A stretch of 64,000 nt of DNA from Corynebacterium variabile (GCF_006539825.1 NZ_BJNT01000019.1:1-64000); one strand, 5' to 3'. Positions 1 to 8,022 are shown, counted from the stretch's first letter. Program-made: numbers and translations. The notes: generated by a model from the letters alone, not told the origin.

Positions 1-519
1 GATGGCGTCATACTTTTCGCGGATTGCTCCGCAGACCTTGTAGGGGCTGGGCCAGTAGGTGGTGCAGTTGACTGGTTCTGCCGCGAGTGCGCGTGCCAGC
101 GGGTTGGTAGCGCGGTCTTGTTGGGCCTGCTGTTCGGCGGCTTCCTGGACCTCGGCGCGGTCTGCTTCTTCTTTGGTGAATCCGCCGGGAATGTCCTCGG
201 TGTCTGAGCGCATCTGACCGGGGGTGATCGTTGCCTCGGGGTCAGTGGTGGCGTGCCAGTCGGCCCCGGCATCGTTGTCGATCGTGTTGTCATCGAAGCC
301 GGGCTCGGCGGGTTCGAGGTCTTCTCGACCGGGAGCGGGGGTTGCGGCGGCTTCGGCAGCGTTGTCGATCGCCTCTTGTTCAGCGTTGGCCCGCGCGGAG
401 GCCGAGTCGTCGGGCCCGGTGGTGATGCTGGGTTGCGCCGCCGAAGTCGGGGTCAGTGTTGAGCTCAGTCCGAGGGCGAGGACATCCGCGAGCAGCGGTC
501 TGAGTACTTTGTGTCGCAT
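1..519 (-). CDS. Secreted LGFP-repeat-type cell-wall protein, N-terminal part (cut by window edge)
   Basis: The reading frame runs from an ATG at 519 to base 1 without a stop, so only the first 173 codons are present. It opens with an export signal (basic MRHK, hydrophobic stretch, then T-S-A-A-Q), followed by a low-complexity Ala/Glu/Asp/Gln-rich segment and, at the window edge, the motif C-T-T-Y-W-P-S-P-Y-K-V-C-G-A-I-R. That motif is what I know from corynebacterial exported proteins that carry LGFP repeats, which are thought to bind the mycolated cell wall. An AAGAGGA ribosome-binding site lies 5 nt before the ATG. The repeats themselves are outside the window, so the fold assignment is by analogy. 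No catalytic domain can be judged. Confidence 0.72.
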   Translation of the reverse strand, partial: MRHKVLRPLLADVLALGLSSTLTPTSAAQPSITTGPDDSASARANAEQEAIDNAAEAAATPAPGREDLEPAEPGFDDNTIDNDAGADWHATTDPEATITPGQMRSDTEDIPGGFTKEEADRAEVQEAAEQQAQQDRATNPLARALAAEPVNCTTYWPSPYKVCGAIREKYDAI

Positions 520-1223
520 TGATTCCTCTTGGTGGTGAGTGCATGGGGAGAAACGTCAGGTGTACCAAAAGCCACGTCAGCGGAATATTTTGAAAGGCTG
601 TGCAAGTGTTGGGACACTATCGTTGAGTGAACCATGTTTTCGCTCAGTCGACAAGAGTGGGGGTGGTGTGCGCTGTATGTTCGCCACGACCGCCACACCG
701 ACGCCCCGGCTCACGTCCTGGGAGCGGCGGTGCGAGTATGGCTTCACAAGCGATGCCTGGTCGACTGACGCTTCTCAAAGATCCCTTATACTCTGCACGG
801 TCTGGACAGAAATCCCCACAGCTGGCGTCCTCACCCTGCCAGACCACCTGGACCAGTTCGACGAGAACCAGCGTCTGGGCGAGATTGACCTGTGGGCCCC
901 GCGGTACATCGACGCGCTCTACAAGGTCATCCTCAACCGCGCCCGGGACGCCGGCGACCTCCACCTCCTGAAACGGCAGACCCTGATCGACGCCCGGCCA
1001 CGGCTGGCCCTGCCCACCCCGCTGCGTGACCAGTGGGAGGCCCGGTTCGACGAGTTGGCCGGGCGCGGCCGACGACCATGATCGACAACGCAGAGGTGAC
1101 AAACCCCAGCACCCGCCCGTGGTGGAGCAATACTTCGCTGTAGAGCTCTCTGCCGGAACCGCGCGGTAGACGCCTCCGTCGCTCAGCGACGATCCGCGTC
1201 CGTCGCACCACTACGATGACGGC
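520..1223. other. Gene-poor accessory stretch with gene debris
   Basis: About 700 bases separate the secreted-protein gene from the next convincing gene. The first part (about 520-640) is AT-richer than the surroundings and probably holds the leftward promoter. The second part contains a protein-like fragment (821-1081) whose stop overlaps an ATG that opens only a 21-codon frame (1078-1143). I see no complete gene, tRNA or terminator here. Confidence 0.5.
821..1081 (+). pseudogene. Orphan gene fragment, C-terminal part of an unknown protein
   Basis: In this frame the sequence reads as a plausible soluble protein end (L-P-D-H-L-D-Q-F-D-E-N-Q-R, then L-W-A-P-R-Y-I-D-A-L-Y-K-V-I-L) with good helical periodicity, up to TGA at 1081. 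Upstream the frame stays open but reads as non-protein-like sequence, and the only plausible start is an ATG at 677 without a clear ribosome-binding site. I do not recognise the family. The likeliest reading is a truncated remnant from an integrated element; a short real gene from 677 (134 residues) is the alternative. Confidence 0.3.
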
Positions 1224-2102
1224 ATGACACTTCAACTGACCGGAGTACTGGTCCTCATCGCCTCCCCGGGTGACACACAGCAAGAACGCGCCAGCGTCCG
1301 CGAGGCAATCAACAACTGGAACATCAACAGCGGACGACGCATGGGGGTTGCTCTACTTCCTTGGCTGTACGAGCATTCCGCCGTGCCTACCCTCGGCGAC
1401 CGGCCCCAGGCGATCATCAACTCACAGGCCGTTGACCGCGCTGACGTGGTGGTCGCATTCTTCGACAGTCGGCTCGGCACAGACACGGGTGTCAGTGTCT
1501 CGGGTACCGCAGAAGAGATCCAGAGGGCGCATGCCTTAGGAAAACCCGTGCACGTGTACTTCTCGAACGAGGACGTTCCCCGCGAAGCCGACCTCGACCA
1601 GCAGGTGGCACTGCGAGACTTCAGGCAAGGTCTTCAAGACAGCGGACTGCTCGGGGACTATAACGATCCCCAGGACCTTGCAGGTCAGGTAGTTCGGGCG
1701 CTCCAGCATGACATTGACGAAGCGGGATGGGATGTTTCTGCACATTCCCGGACGATTACACTCTCGGGAGCTCAGCTTGCGTGGCATCACGAACACACCG
1801 AGAAACCTGACGGAGTGGACAAGCGAGGCAAGCAAAAATACAAGACCACCAGCAACCGACTGGTAGTCGAGAACACAGGGTCCGTGCCCGCTGAGGATCT
1901 GACCTTCACGGTGACCGGGCTCGACGGCTGCAGGGTCCACGACGGCGACCTTCCCACCACTCCGTTCACCCTGGAAGCACACTCCACCCGAAGCTGGATC
2001 GTAATCCCCCTTAGCAGTGGAACGGTCGAGATCGCCGCAGCGTGGACGGAGGGAGGGGAGGACAAGAACGCCAAGTTCACCACCGAGGTCCGCTCCAGGT
2101 AG
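1224..2102 (+). CDS. Predicted DUF4062 / nucleoside-deoxyribosyltransferase-like protein with C-terminal Ig-like domain
   Basis: The 292-residue protein has two parts. Residues 8-165 look like a Rossmann-type DUF4062 / deoxyribosyltransferase-like fold: V-L-I-A-S-P-G-D (to residue 17), a D-V-V-V-A-F-F-D strand at 74-81, then G-T-A-E-E (94-98) followed by G-K-P-V (106-109). In deoxyribosyltransferases and related folds the Glu of such a motif is catalytic. Residues about 180-292 are beta-rich and resemble an Ig/CARDB-like sandwich (V-V-E-N-T-G-S-V-P-A). There is no signal peptide or membrane segment. It stands alone, with gene debris upstream and IS-end-like repeats downstream, and looks less GC-biased than neighbouring core genes. 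Function is unknown; a nucleotide- or NAD-cleaving effector role is inference. Confidence 0.6.
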   Translation: MTLQLTGVLVLIASPGDTQQERASVREAINNWNINSGRRMGVALLPWLYEHSAVPTLGDRPQAIINSQAVDRADVVVAFFDSRLGTDTGVSVSGTAEEIQRAHALGKPVHVYFSNEDVPREADLDQQVALRDFRQGLQDSGLLGDYNDPQDLAGQVVRALQHDIDEAGWDVSAHSRTITLSGAQLAWHHEHTEKPDGVDKRGKQKYKTTSNRLVVENTGSVPAEDLTFTVTGLDGCRVHDGDLPTTPFTLEAHSTRSWIVIPLSSGTVEIAAAWTEGGEDKNAKFTTEVRSR

Positions 2103-2140
2103 TCGCTGCGCAGAACTGGACATTGGCGCGGTTACGGAAC

Positions 2141-2247
2141 TGTCAGATCAACTGAGACGCCAGAGGCTGGTATTGACGCCGGGCAGCGGCAAACCCCCAG
2201 GTCGATAGTGTCAGAATGAGTGAGAAAAGTGTCAGTTAGACTGAGAC
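2141..2247 (+). repeat. Three copies of an 18-bp TGTCAG...TGAGA repeat (IS-end-like)
   Basis: Copies lie at 2141-2158 (TGTCAGATCAACTGAGAC), 2209-2226 (TGTCAGAATGAGTGAGAA) and 2230-2247 (TGTCAGTTAGACTGAGAC), all in the same orientation. The consensus TGTCAG-N6-TGAGA resembles ends of actinobacterial insertion sequences with a DDE integrase core. No transposase remains between or beside the copies, so they are most simply read as scars of past insertions. Attribution to a particular IS family is from memory. Confidence 0.5.
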
Positions 2248-2256
2248 AGGACAGCC

Positions 2257-3759
2257 TCAGGGCCGGTAGACCGACAGCACCCGGTAGTGTGCGACGAAGT
2301 CCAGTTCCGAGACCTTGTCCCCGACCTCACCGTCATAGGCGACCTCGGTGGGCTCGCTGAGGATCTCGCAGCGGAACTCCGGGCGATGCAGCTCGTGGTA
2401 CAGCGGACTGCGCCCCAAGTTTCCGGTCAGCAGCGCCACCACGGTGCGAAGCCGCGAGAACCGACGACCGGTCTCCAGCATCCGCACATCGAGCAGGCCG
2501 TCCTCGATCGTCGCCCGGTCGACCGGAGCGAACCCCGACGGCCGATACAGGGAGTTGCCGAGAAAGAACAGCGAGGTCTTCAGGGTCTTGCCGTCGTACC
2601 TGATCTCGACGGCATTCTCCTCCTTGAGCACCCGCCAGGCGGCGATGACCGCGGCCACTGTCTTACCGGTCTTCCCCTCGTACTTCTCGCGAATCTCCAC
2701 GAACCGCGGGTAGACACCGATACTCGCGGTGTTCAGCAGTGTGGTCCCACCGTTGAGCGTGACGACATCGACTTTCTCCACCGTCCCCGCCTTCACCGCG
2801 GCGATGGTCCGGTCAACTGTCGCGCAGTCAATTTGCTTTGCGAAATGATTGAATGTCCCACCCGGGAACACCGCCAGCGGCTTGCCCGCGGCACGGGCGA
2901 CACCCGCGGCTGCGGCCACGGTGCCGTCGCCACCGGCGATGCCGAGCACCTCAGCCCGGGATGCGGCGTCCTCCAGGACCAGTTCGACGTCATCGTCCGG
3001 CCCGAGGGTGACGATTTCGGCGGCCGGAAGTGCCTTCTCGACCTCCTTGAGGACCCTCTCCCCTGTCCCACCGCCCGAGGCCGGGTTCACGACAAGGACC
3101 AGTCCTTCACCTTCAGGACGCGCCGGCGCATCGACAATATGCGTCTCAACCCCGGAGATGTCCGGCACCACCGGCGGCGGCACAATTTTCGCTCCGATCG
3201 CGGTGATCAGCGCACCGAGGCCGAATCCTGCCAGCACATCGCCGGGATAGTGCGCTCCGGTGTACACCCGGGAGAAACCGACGAGACCTGCCAGGGCACC
3301 TACCCCTGCTCCGATCCCCGGGGCCTCCACCGCCACACCGGACGCGAAGGCTGCGGCGCTGGCGGAGTGACCCGAGGGGAAGGAACTCGACTTCGGGTAC
3401 CGGCGGACCTGACGCGCCACCGACACCGACCCGTGCCCCGGTCGCTGCCGCCGCCACCAGCGCTTCGCCACCTGGTTGGCGATGAGACTGGTACTCGCCA
3501 CGCTGACCACTCCACGCATCGCGGCCCTTTGGATCCGGGGGTTGCCGGTGAGTGCCATGGCACCGGCGATCCCGATCCACAGCTTCGAGTAGTTGGCGGC
3601 ACCGGTGAGCCTGGGCAGGAAGGCGTCCAGGCGTGGATTCTCCGCTTCGGCGACCGCGTCGAACACGTCCCGGTCCATCCGCACGACGCCTGAGAGCATC
3701 TCGCCCACCGCGGTCCGCCTGAACCGGCCCCCGATCCGACCCCTGACACGACTACTCAT
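2257..3759 (-). CDS. PAP2-family phosphatase fused to a diacylglycerol-kinase-type lipid kinase
   Basis: This is a 500-residue fusion. The N-terminal half is a membrane PAP2 phosphatase with the three family motifs: K-R-W-W-R-R-Q-R-P (99-107), P-S-G-H (128-131) and S-R-V-Y-T-G-A-H-Y-P-G-D (163-174). The C-terminal half (from about 218) is a DAGK/sphingosine-kinase-like catalytic domain with V-N-P-A-S-G-G-G (224-231) and G-G-D-G-T (276-280). Such fusions are known in mycolate-producing actinobacteria and could interconvert phosphorylated and free lipids at the membrane. The ATG at 3759 was chosen because the longer open frame upstream is not protein-like. The substrate cannot be told from sequence. 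Confidence 0.85.
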   Translation of the reverse strand: MSSRVRGRIGGRFRRTAVGEMLSGVVRMDRDVFDAVAEAENPRLDAFLPRLTGAANYSKLWIGIAGAMALTGNPRIQRAAMRGVVSVASTSLIANQVAKRWWRRQRPGHGSVSVARQVRRYPKSSSFPSGHSASAAAFASGVAVEAPGIGAGVGALAGLVGFSRVYTGAHYPGDVLAGFGLGALITAIGAKIVPPPVVPDISGVETHIVDAPARPEGEGLVLVVNPASGGGTGERVLKEVEKALPAAEIVTLGPDDDVELVLEDAASRAEVLGIAGGDGTVAAAAGVARAAGKPLAVFPGGTFNHFAKQIDCATVDRTIAAVKAGTVEKVDVVTLNGGTTLLNTASIGVYPRFVEIREKYEGKTGKTVAAVIAAWRVLKEENAVEIRYDGKTLKTSLFFLGNSLYRPSGFAPVDRATIEDGLLDVRMLETGRRFSRLRTVVALLTGNLGRSPLYHELHRPEFRCEILSEPTEVAYDGEVGDKVSELDFVAHYRVLSVYRP

Positions 3760-3853
3760 TGACGCACTCTCCGTCCACCTGCAGCTGACTACCGACCATC
3801 CCAGACTACCTGGTGGATGCTCCGGCGTTACCGCAGGTCGAAGTGATGTGTGG

Positions 3854-4207
3854 TCAGTAACGGAATGCGCCGTCCGCACCGAACGCGGCCTCGCGAACCT
3901 CGGTGACGCAGTCGGTCGCCAGCGGCCCGTAGATGTGCGGGAACCGCTGCCCGTTCGCCGCCTCCTCGCGGATCTCGGTCCCGGCGGCGCGCACGGAGTC
4001 CTCGTCGATGACCAGGACGCACAACCGGACGCCTGCCTCGGCCGCCGGGCGGTAGAACCGGTCTGCAGTTCCCGCGATCTGGTCGGCGAAGGAGGCGTGG
4101 ATGAACCCCACCTCGTCGAGGGACTGCTCGAGGGTGGACACCCGGTATTCACCGTCGGCGACAGCGGCGTCCCAGGAGGACCTTGCGGCAATGTGGTAGA
4201 TGGTCAT
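3854..4207 (-). CDS. DUF952 family protein
   Basis: A 117-residue protein beginning M-T-I-Y-H-I-A, with F-I-H-A-S-F at about 42 and a final segment containing F-P-H-I-Y-G-P-L, both typical of DUF952, a small family distantly related to glutathione S-transferase-like or ADP-ribosyl-binding folds. Biochemical function is unknown. The ATG at 4207 is 17 bp from the divergent aminotransferase start. A TAACAT hexamer (4216-4221 on this strand) lies 8 nt upstream, which suggests a leaderless transcript. Confidence 0.75.
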   Translation of the reverse strand: MTIYHIAARSSWDAAVADGEYRVSTLEQSLDEVGFIHASFADQIAGTADRFYRPAAEAGVRLCVLVIDEDSVRAAGTEIREEAANGQRFPHIYGPLATDCVTEVREAAFGADGAFRY

Positions 4208-4211
4208 GTGC

Positions 4212-4221
4212 CAAAATGTTA
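4212..4221. promoter_or_regulatory. Overlapping divergent -10 elements between DUF952 gene and aminotransferase
   Basis: Only 17 bp separate the two start codons. A rightward CAAAAT (4212-4217) sits 7 nt before the ATG at 4225. A leftward TAACAT (4216-4221) sits 8 nt before the ATG at 4207. Both spacings fit leaderless transcripts, so the two -10 hexamers would share bases and the -35 regions would lie inside the opposite genes. Seen directly; promoter activity is inferred. Confidence 0.45.
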
Positions 4222-4224
4222 CCC

Positions 4225-5355
4225 ATGACACTTCCCCACACTGACATTGATCCGGACGGTCTGCTGGAGTACTCCGTCGTCTTCACCGACCGGTCCCTGA
4301 ACCACATGTCGAAGCGTTTCGTCGGCGTCATGCAGGACATCATCTCCGTGCTCAAGGGCGCCTACGACGCCTCAGCTGTCGCCATCGTCCCCGGTGGCGG
4401 TTCCTACGGCATGGAGGCCGTCGCCCGGCAGCTCGTGACCGGCCGGAAGACCCTCATCGTGCGCAACGGTCTGTTCTCCTTCCGCTGGTCCCAGATCATC
4501 GACGCCGGGAAGATCACCGACGATGTCACGGTGCTGACCGCAAGCCAGGCCGAGGACGCCACCACCTCCCCCTGGTCCCCCGCCCCGATCGACGAGGTCA
4601 CCGCCACGATCCGTGAGCAGAAGCCGCAGGTCGTCATCGCCCCGCACGTGGAGACCGCCGCCGGTATCCAGCTGCCCGACGACTACCTCCGCGCCCTCGG
4701 CGAGGCCGCCCACGAGGTCGGGGCCCTGTTCGTCCTCGACTGTGTCGCCTCCGGCGCCTCCTGGGTCTCCATGACCGACACCGGTGTCGACGTGCTGGTC
4801 AGCGCCCCGCAGAAGGGCTGGTCCGGCACCCCGTGTGCCGGTTACATCATGCTCAGCGAGGCAGGCCGGAAGGCTGTCGAGGAGACCACCTCCACCAGCT
4901 TCGCCATCGACCTGAAGAAGTGGCTGACCATCGCCGAGTCCTACGTCGAGGGCACCACCCCGTACCATGCCACCATGCCGACCGACTCGCTCGCACACAA
5001 TGCCGAGCTCATGGTCGAGGCCCGCGAGATCGGCCTGGAGAAGCTCCGCGCCGCCCAGATCGAGCTCGGCGCGAAGGTCACCGAACTGCTGACCTCCCGT
5101 GGCATCACCCCGATCGCCGCAGAGGGCATCGCCGCCCCGTCCGTGATCGTCGCCTACACCGACGATCCCGCGGTGAAGTCCGGCGCGAAGTTCAAGGAGG
5201 CCGGAATCCAGGTCGCCTCCGGCGTGCCGCTGCAGTGCGGTGAGCGCGAGGACTTCTCCACCTTCCGCCTGGGCCTGTTCGGCCTGGACAAGCTGCAGGA
5301 CGTCGACGGCACTGTCGAGCGTCTGCGCGCCGGGCTGGACAAGCTCGGCCTGTAG
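4225..5355 (+). CDS. Class V aminotransferase (alanine-glyoxylate / serine-pyruvate type)
   Basis: The 376-residue PLP enzyme matches the class V group: G-G-G-S-Y-G-M-E near the cofactor phosphate site, V-L-D-C-V-A-S-G-A as the Asp contacting the pyridine nitrogen, and S-A-P-Q-K-G-W-S-G with the Schiff-base lysine. Corynebacterial relatives begin with the same M-T-L-P-H and contain the same Y-S-V-V-F-T-D-R-S-L-N-H-M segment, which fixes the ATG at 4225. Substrate is predicted only broadly (alanine/serine with glyoxylate/pyruvate). A CAAAAT hexamer 7 nt upstream suggests a leaderless mRNA. The next gene follows after 15 bp, so they likely form an operon. Confidence 0.85.
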   Translation: MTLPHTDIDPDGLLEYSVVFTDRSLNHMSKRFVGVMQDIISVLKGAYDASAVAIVPGGGSYGMEAVARQLVTGRKTLIVRNGLFSFRWSQIIDAGKITDDVTVLTASQAEDATTSPWSPAPIDEVTATIREQKPQVVIAPHVETAAGIQLPDDYLRALGEAAHEVGALFVLDCVASGASWVSMTDTGVDVLVSAPQKGWSGTPCAGYIMLSEAGRKAVEETTSTSFAIDLKKWLTIAESYVEGTTPYHATMPTDSLAHNAELMVEAREIGLEKLRAAQIELGAKVTELLTSRGITPIAAEGIAAPSVIVAYTDDPAVKSGAKFKEAGIQVASGVPLQCGEREDFSTFRLGLFGLDKLQDVDGTVERLRAGLDKLGL

Positions 5356-5370
5356 GAGGAGCCTCGGGGC

Positions 5371-5676
5371 ATGCTCTTCGCCTTCTCCATAGCCCCGTCC
5401 ACGACCGCGGAACCGGACGGCTCGATGTCCCACATCGTCGCCCGGGCCGTGGAGGTCATCCGCGACTCCGGCCTGCCCCAGGAAACCTCGTCGATGTTCA
5501 CCACCGTCGAGGGTGAATGGGATGAGGTCATGCCCGTGATCAAACGGGCCTGCGAGGCCGTCGCCGAGGTCTCCCCCAGGGTCTCCCTGGTACTCAAGGG
5601 CGATCTCCGGCCCGGACGCAGCGGGGAGATCACCGGAAAGGTCGAGCGGCTCAACGCCGCGATCGACGGGGACTGA
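5371..5676 (+). CDS. MTH1187/YkoF-like thiamine-binding family protein
   Basis: A 101-residue ferredoxin-like small protein: F-S-I-A-P, S-H-I-V-A-R-A-V-E-V-I-R-D-S-G, then T-T-V-E-G-E-W-D-E-V and P-R-V-S-L-V-L-K. These match the UPF0045/MTH1187 family, some members of which bind thiamine or its pyrimidine moiety. A strong GGAGGAG site lies 9 nt before the ATG, and the gene follows the aminotransferase by 15 bp. Its role is unknown; thiamine binding is by family analogy. Confidence 0.78.
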   Translation: MLFAFSIAPSTTAEPDGSMSHIVARAVEVIRDSGLPQETSSMFTTVEGEWDEVMPVIKRACEAVAEVSPRVSLVLKGDLRPGRSGEITGKVERLNAAIDGD

Positions 5677-5682
5677 CGGACA

Positions 5683-7011
5683 TCACTCCGTCATCCGGTG
5701 CATCAGCCAGTTGTCCGGGTTACCCTCCATCTCCGTCCTGATCAGGGCGAACTTCTGCGGCTCCCCACCGAGGAGCCGGTTGCCGTGTCCCCGGCGGCCC
5801 CGACGCCCCCGGCGCCCGTGCAGCGTCACGACGATCTTGTCCTCGTCCCACGAGTGCAGGACGTAGCTGCCGGCGTCCCGGATTGTCACGGTGCCCGCAC
5901 CAGGTTTCCCCTCCCCGATGCGTCCTTCGAAGGACGCGTACTCCAGCGGGTGGTCCGGGGTCTGCACCGCGAGACGGTCCTGCTCCGTCGTCTCCGGCAC
6001 GCCCTTCGGCAGTGCCCAGGAGACGAGGACGCCGTCATGCTCCAGCCGGAAGTCCTGGTGCAGGCTGGTGGCGTCATGTTCCTGGATGACGAAGGCGGGA
6101 CCACTGTCGTCCGGACCGAGCAGCGACGCCATGGGGTCACCGTCAGTGAGCAGCCGCTCCATGATCTGCCGGTAGCCGAGCTGGCGGACGTCCGCGTCGA
6201 TCTCCTCCCAGTACCGCGGTGCCGCGACCGTCGGCTGCGACCGGCCGCGCAGGGAATAGGGCGCGCAGGTGCACTTCACGCCGTCATTCTGGCTCCAGTC
6301 GATGAGTACCTTCCCCTGTCGCTTCTCCCTGGACATCGTCGAGGTCACCAGGTCGGGATGCTCCTGCGCGATCTCATCGGCGATGGAATGGACCAGGTCC
6401 CGGACCACGGACGGTCGGTGGTCACCGGCCAGCCCCGCATAGACATGGATACCGCGGCTCCCGGTGGTCACCGGGACGGAGACCAGGTCACGGGTATCCA
6501 GCTTCTCCTTGACCAGGTGCGCTACCTCGGCACAGTCGGCCAGGGTGGCGTCCTTCCCCGGATCCAGGTCGAAGACGGCCCGGTCTGGTCCGTGGATCCC
6601 GCCGCGCGGTCCGTAACGCCACTGCGGGGTATGGATCTCCAGGGCATCCAGCTGCATCAGCCAGACCAGTGTGGCGGCGTCATTGACCAGCGGGTACGTG
6701 ACCGTGCGGGACTCATGCACGAATTCACGCGTCCTCACCCACTCCGGCGTGCCGTCGCGCAGGTTACGTTCGAAGAAGGACTCCCCCGGGTCTGCTGCCG
6801 TGCCGGCCCCGTCCACCCAGCGTTTGCGGGTGGCAGGCCGGTCATGGGCGTGGGCGGTGAACCACGGGGCGACGGCCCGCGCGTAATCCAGCAGGTCGTG
6901 CTTGGTCGTCCCGGTCGCCGGGTACATCACCTTGTCCGGGTGGGTGAACCGGACGGTGCGGCCGGCGACATCGACGGTGTCTGTGGTGTTCGTGGTGTCG
7001 GTATCAGCCAT
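5683..7011 (-). CDS. LigD-type DNA polymerase/primase fused to 3'-phosphoesterase, no ligase domain
   Basis: The 442-residue protein has an N-terminal LigD polymerase domain (F-T-H-P-D-K-V-M-Y-P near residue 24, the metal-binding D-L-D-P-G motif, and V-L-I-D-W-S-Q-N). A C-terminal phosphoesterase domain follows (I-Q-E-H-D-A-T-S-L-H-Q-D-F-R-L-E-H-D-G-V). These process ends and fill gaps in bacterial non-homologous end joining. The ATP-dependent ligase domain present in mycobacterial LigD is absent, and no Ku or separate ligase gene is in the window. The gene lies 18 bp after the 2OG dioxygenase gene on the same strand. An Arg/Gly-rich insert (R-R-G-R-R-G) lies near the C-terminus. Confidence 0.87.
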   Translation of the reverse strand: MADTDTTNTTDTVDVAGRTVRFTHPDKVMYPATGTTKHDLLDYARAVAPWFTAHAHDRPATRKRWVDGAGTAADPGESFFERNLRDGTPEWVRTREFVHESRTVTYPLVNDAATLVWLMQLDALEIHTPQWRYGPRGGIHGPDRAVFDLDPGKDATLADCAEVAHLVKEKLDTRDLVSVPVTTGSRGIHVYAGLAGDHRPSVVRDLVHSIADEIAQEHPDLVTSTMSREKRQGKVLIDWSQNDGVKCTCAPYSLRGRSQPTVAAPRYWEEIDADVRQLGYRQIMERLLTDGDPMASLLGPDDSGPAFVIQEHDATSLHQDFRLEHDGVLVSWALPKGVPETTEQDRLAVQTPDHPLEYASFEGRIGEGKPGAGTVTIRDAGSYVLHSWDEDKIVVTLHGRRGRRGRRGHGNRLLGGEPQKFALIRTEMEGNPDNWLMHRMTE

Positions 7012-7029
7012 GCCCCCATGGTGGCACGG

Positions 7030-8022
7030 TCAGCCGGCGACGTCCGCCCCCACCGTCGCGGCGTCATTACGCTCGGTGAAGTAGTCGGCGGCACGGACCG
7101 GCTCATAGTGGACGCCACCACCGACCGGCGGCGCGAAAGGCTCGACGATCTGGTCCATGTCCGGCTCGCAGAAGCAGATGATGCTGTACAACTCCTCGGA
7201 CGGTGCCTCCTGCGGTGGTGCGAGGACGCGGTGCTTTGTCGAACGCCACCGGTCACCGGTCCAGCGGGCCAGCAGATCGGCGATGTTGATCGTCATCGCG
7301 CCCTCGACGAAGGGGGCGGTCGCCCACTCACCGTCGAGGGTCTGGACCTCGAGTCCGCCGTAGCCGGGTTGCCGGTCGAGGATGGTCACCAGGCCCCAGT
7401 CGGTGTGCGGGGCGATGCGGTACTGACCCTGGCGGGCCTGCCCGACGACCGACAGGGCCGGGTACCGGTTGATGTTGAAGGTGTTGGGGGACTTCGAGGC
7501 CCGCTCGACGAAGTACTGTTCATCGAGGCCGAGCGCGGTGGCGAGCATCTCCAGCAGGTCGACATAGAGGGCACGGGCCTGGTCGATCCAGGTCAGGACC
7601 AGCTCCCGGAGCTCGGGAACCTCTGCCGGGTAGACATTGTCCTTGAAGTACTCCGCGTCGATCTCGGCGTCCCCGGTACGGAAGTCGCGGCCGAAGGTGA
7701 GCGTCTCCTTGAGGTCCGCCTTCTCCGGGTCGATCTCCTCGCCGTAGTAGGCGTTGGCCTCGTCTCCCTTGCGGATCCAGCCGCGTCCGCCGACCGGGGT
7801 CCGGTACTGCTCCTTGACCTCGTCGGGCAGGTGGAAGAACTCCTTCGCCGTCGCGCGGACCCGGGCGGAGAGCTCGGGATCGATGCCGTGGCCGGTCACC
7901 ATGAAGAAACCGGAATCCTGCATCGCCTGGTCCAGGCGCATGGCCAGGGCCACGCGCCGGGAAGCATCCCCGGTGCGCCAGACAGCGACATCAATGAGCG
8001 GAATATCGGGAGTTGCCGACAT
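7030..8022 (-). CDS. 2-oxoglutarate/Fe(II) dioxygenase of the isopenicillin N synthase family
   Basis: The 330-residue enzyme has the N-terminal DIOX_N region (I-P-L-I-D-V, then G-F-F-M-V-T-G-H-G-I). It also has the jelly-roll iron site: H206-T-D208 in P-H-T-D-W-G and the distal H264 in S-T-K-H-R-V. Length and motifs fit the IPNS-like oxidoreductases common in actinobacteria; the substrate is unknown. The GTG/ATG context at 8022 has AAAAAAGG upstream. It is the first gene of a probable two-gene unit with the LigD-like gene, although no functional link is evident. Confidence 0.85.
   Translation of the reverse strand: MSATPDIPLIDVAVWRTGDASRRVALAMRLDQAMQDSGFFMVTGHGIDPELSARVRATAKEFFHLPDEVKEQYRTPVGGRGWIRKGDEANAYYGEEIDPEKADLKETLTFGRDFRTGDAEIDAEYFKDNVYPAEVPELRELVLTWIDQARALYVDLLEMLATALGLDEQYFVERASKSPNTFNINRYPALSVVGQARQGQYRIAPHTDWGLVTILDRQPGYGGLEVQTLDGEWATAPFVEGAMTINIADLLARWTGDRWRSTKHRVLAPPQEAPSEELYSIICFCEPDMDQIVEPFAPPVGGGVHYEPVRAADYFTERNDAATVGADVAG

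Noticed and set aside
3760-4191. N-terminal extension of the PAP2-kinase fusion
   Set aside because: The open frame continues upstream through the DUF952 gene, but its sequence there is low-complexity and not protein-like; ATG 3759 is preferred.
4372-5433. 353-codon frame on the minus strand opposite the aminotransferase gene
   Set aside because: Shadow of the GC-rich codon bias of the real gene; no conserved motif.
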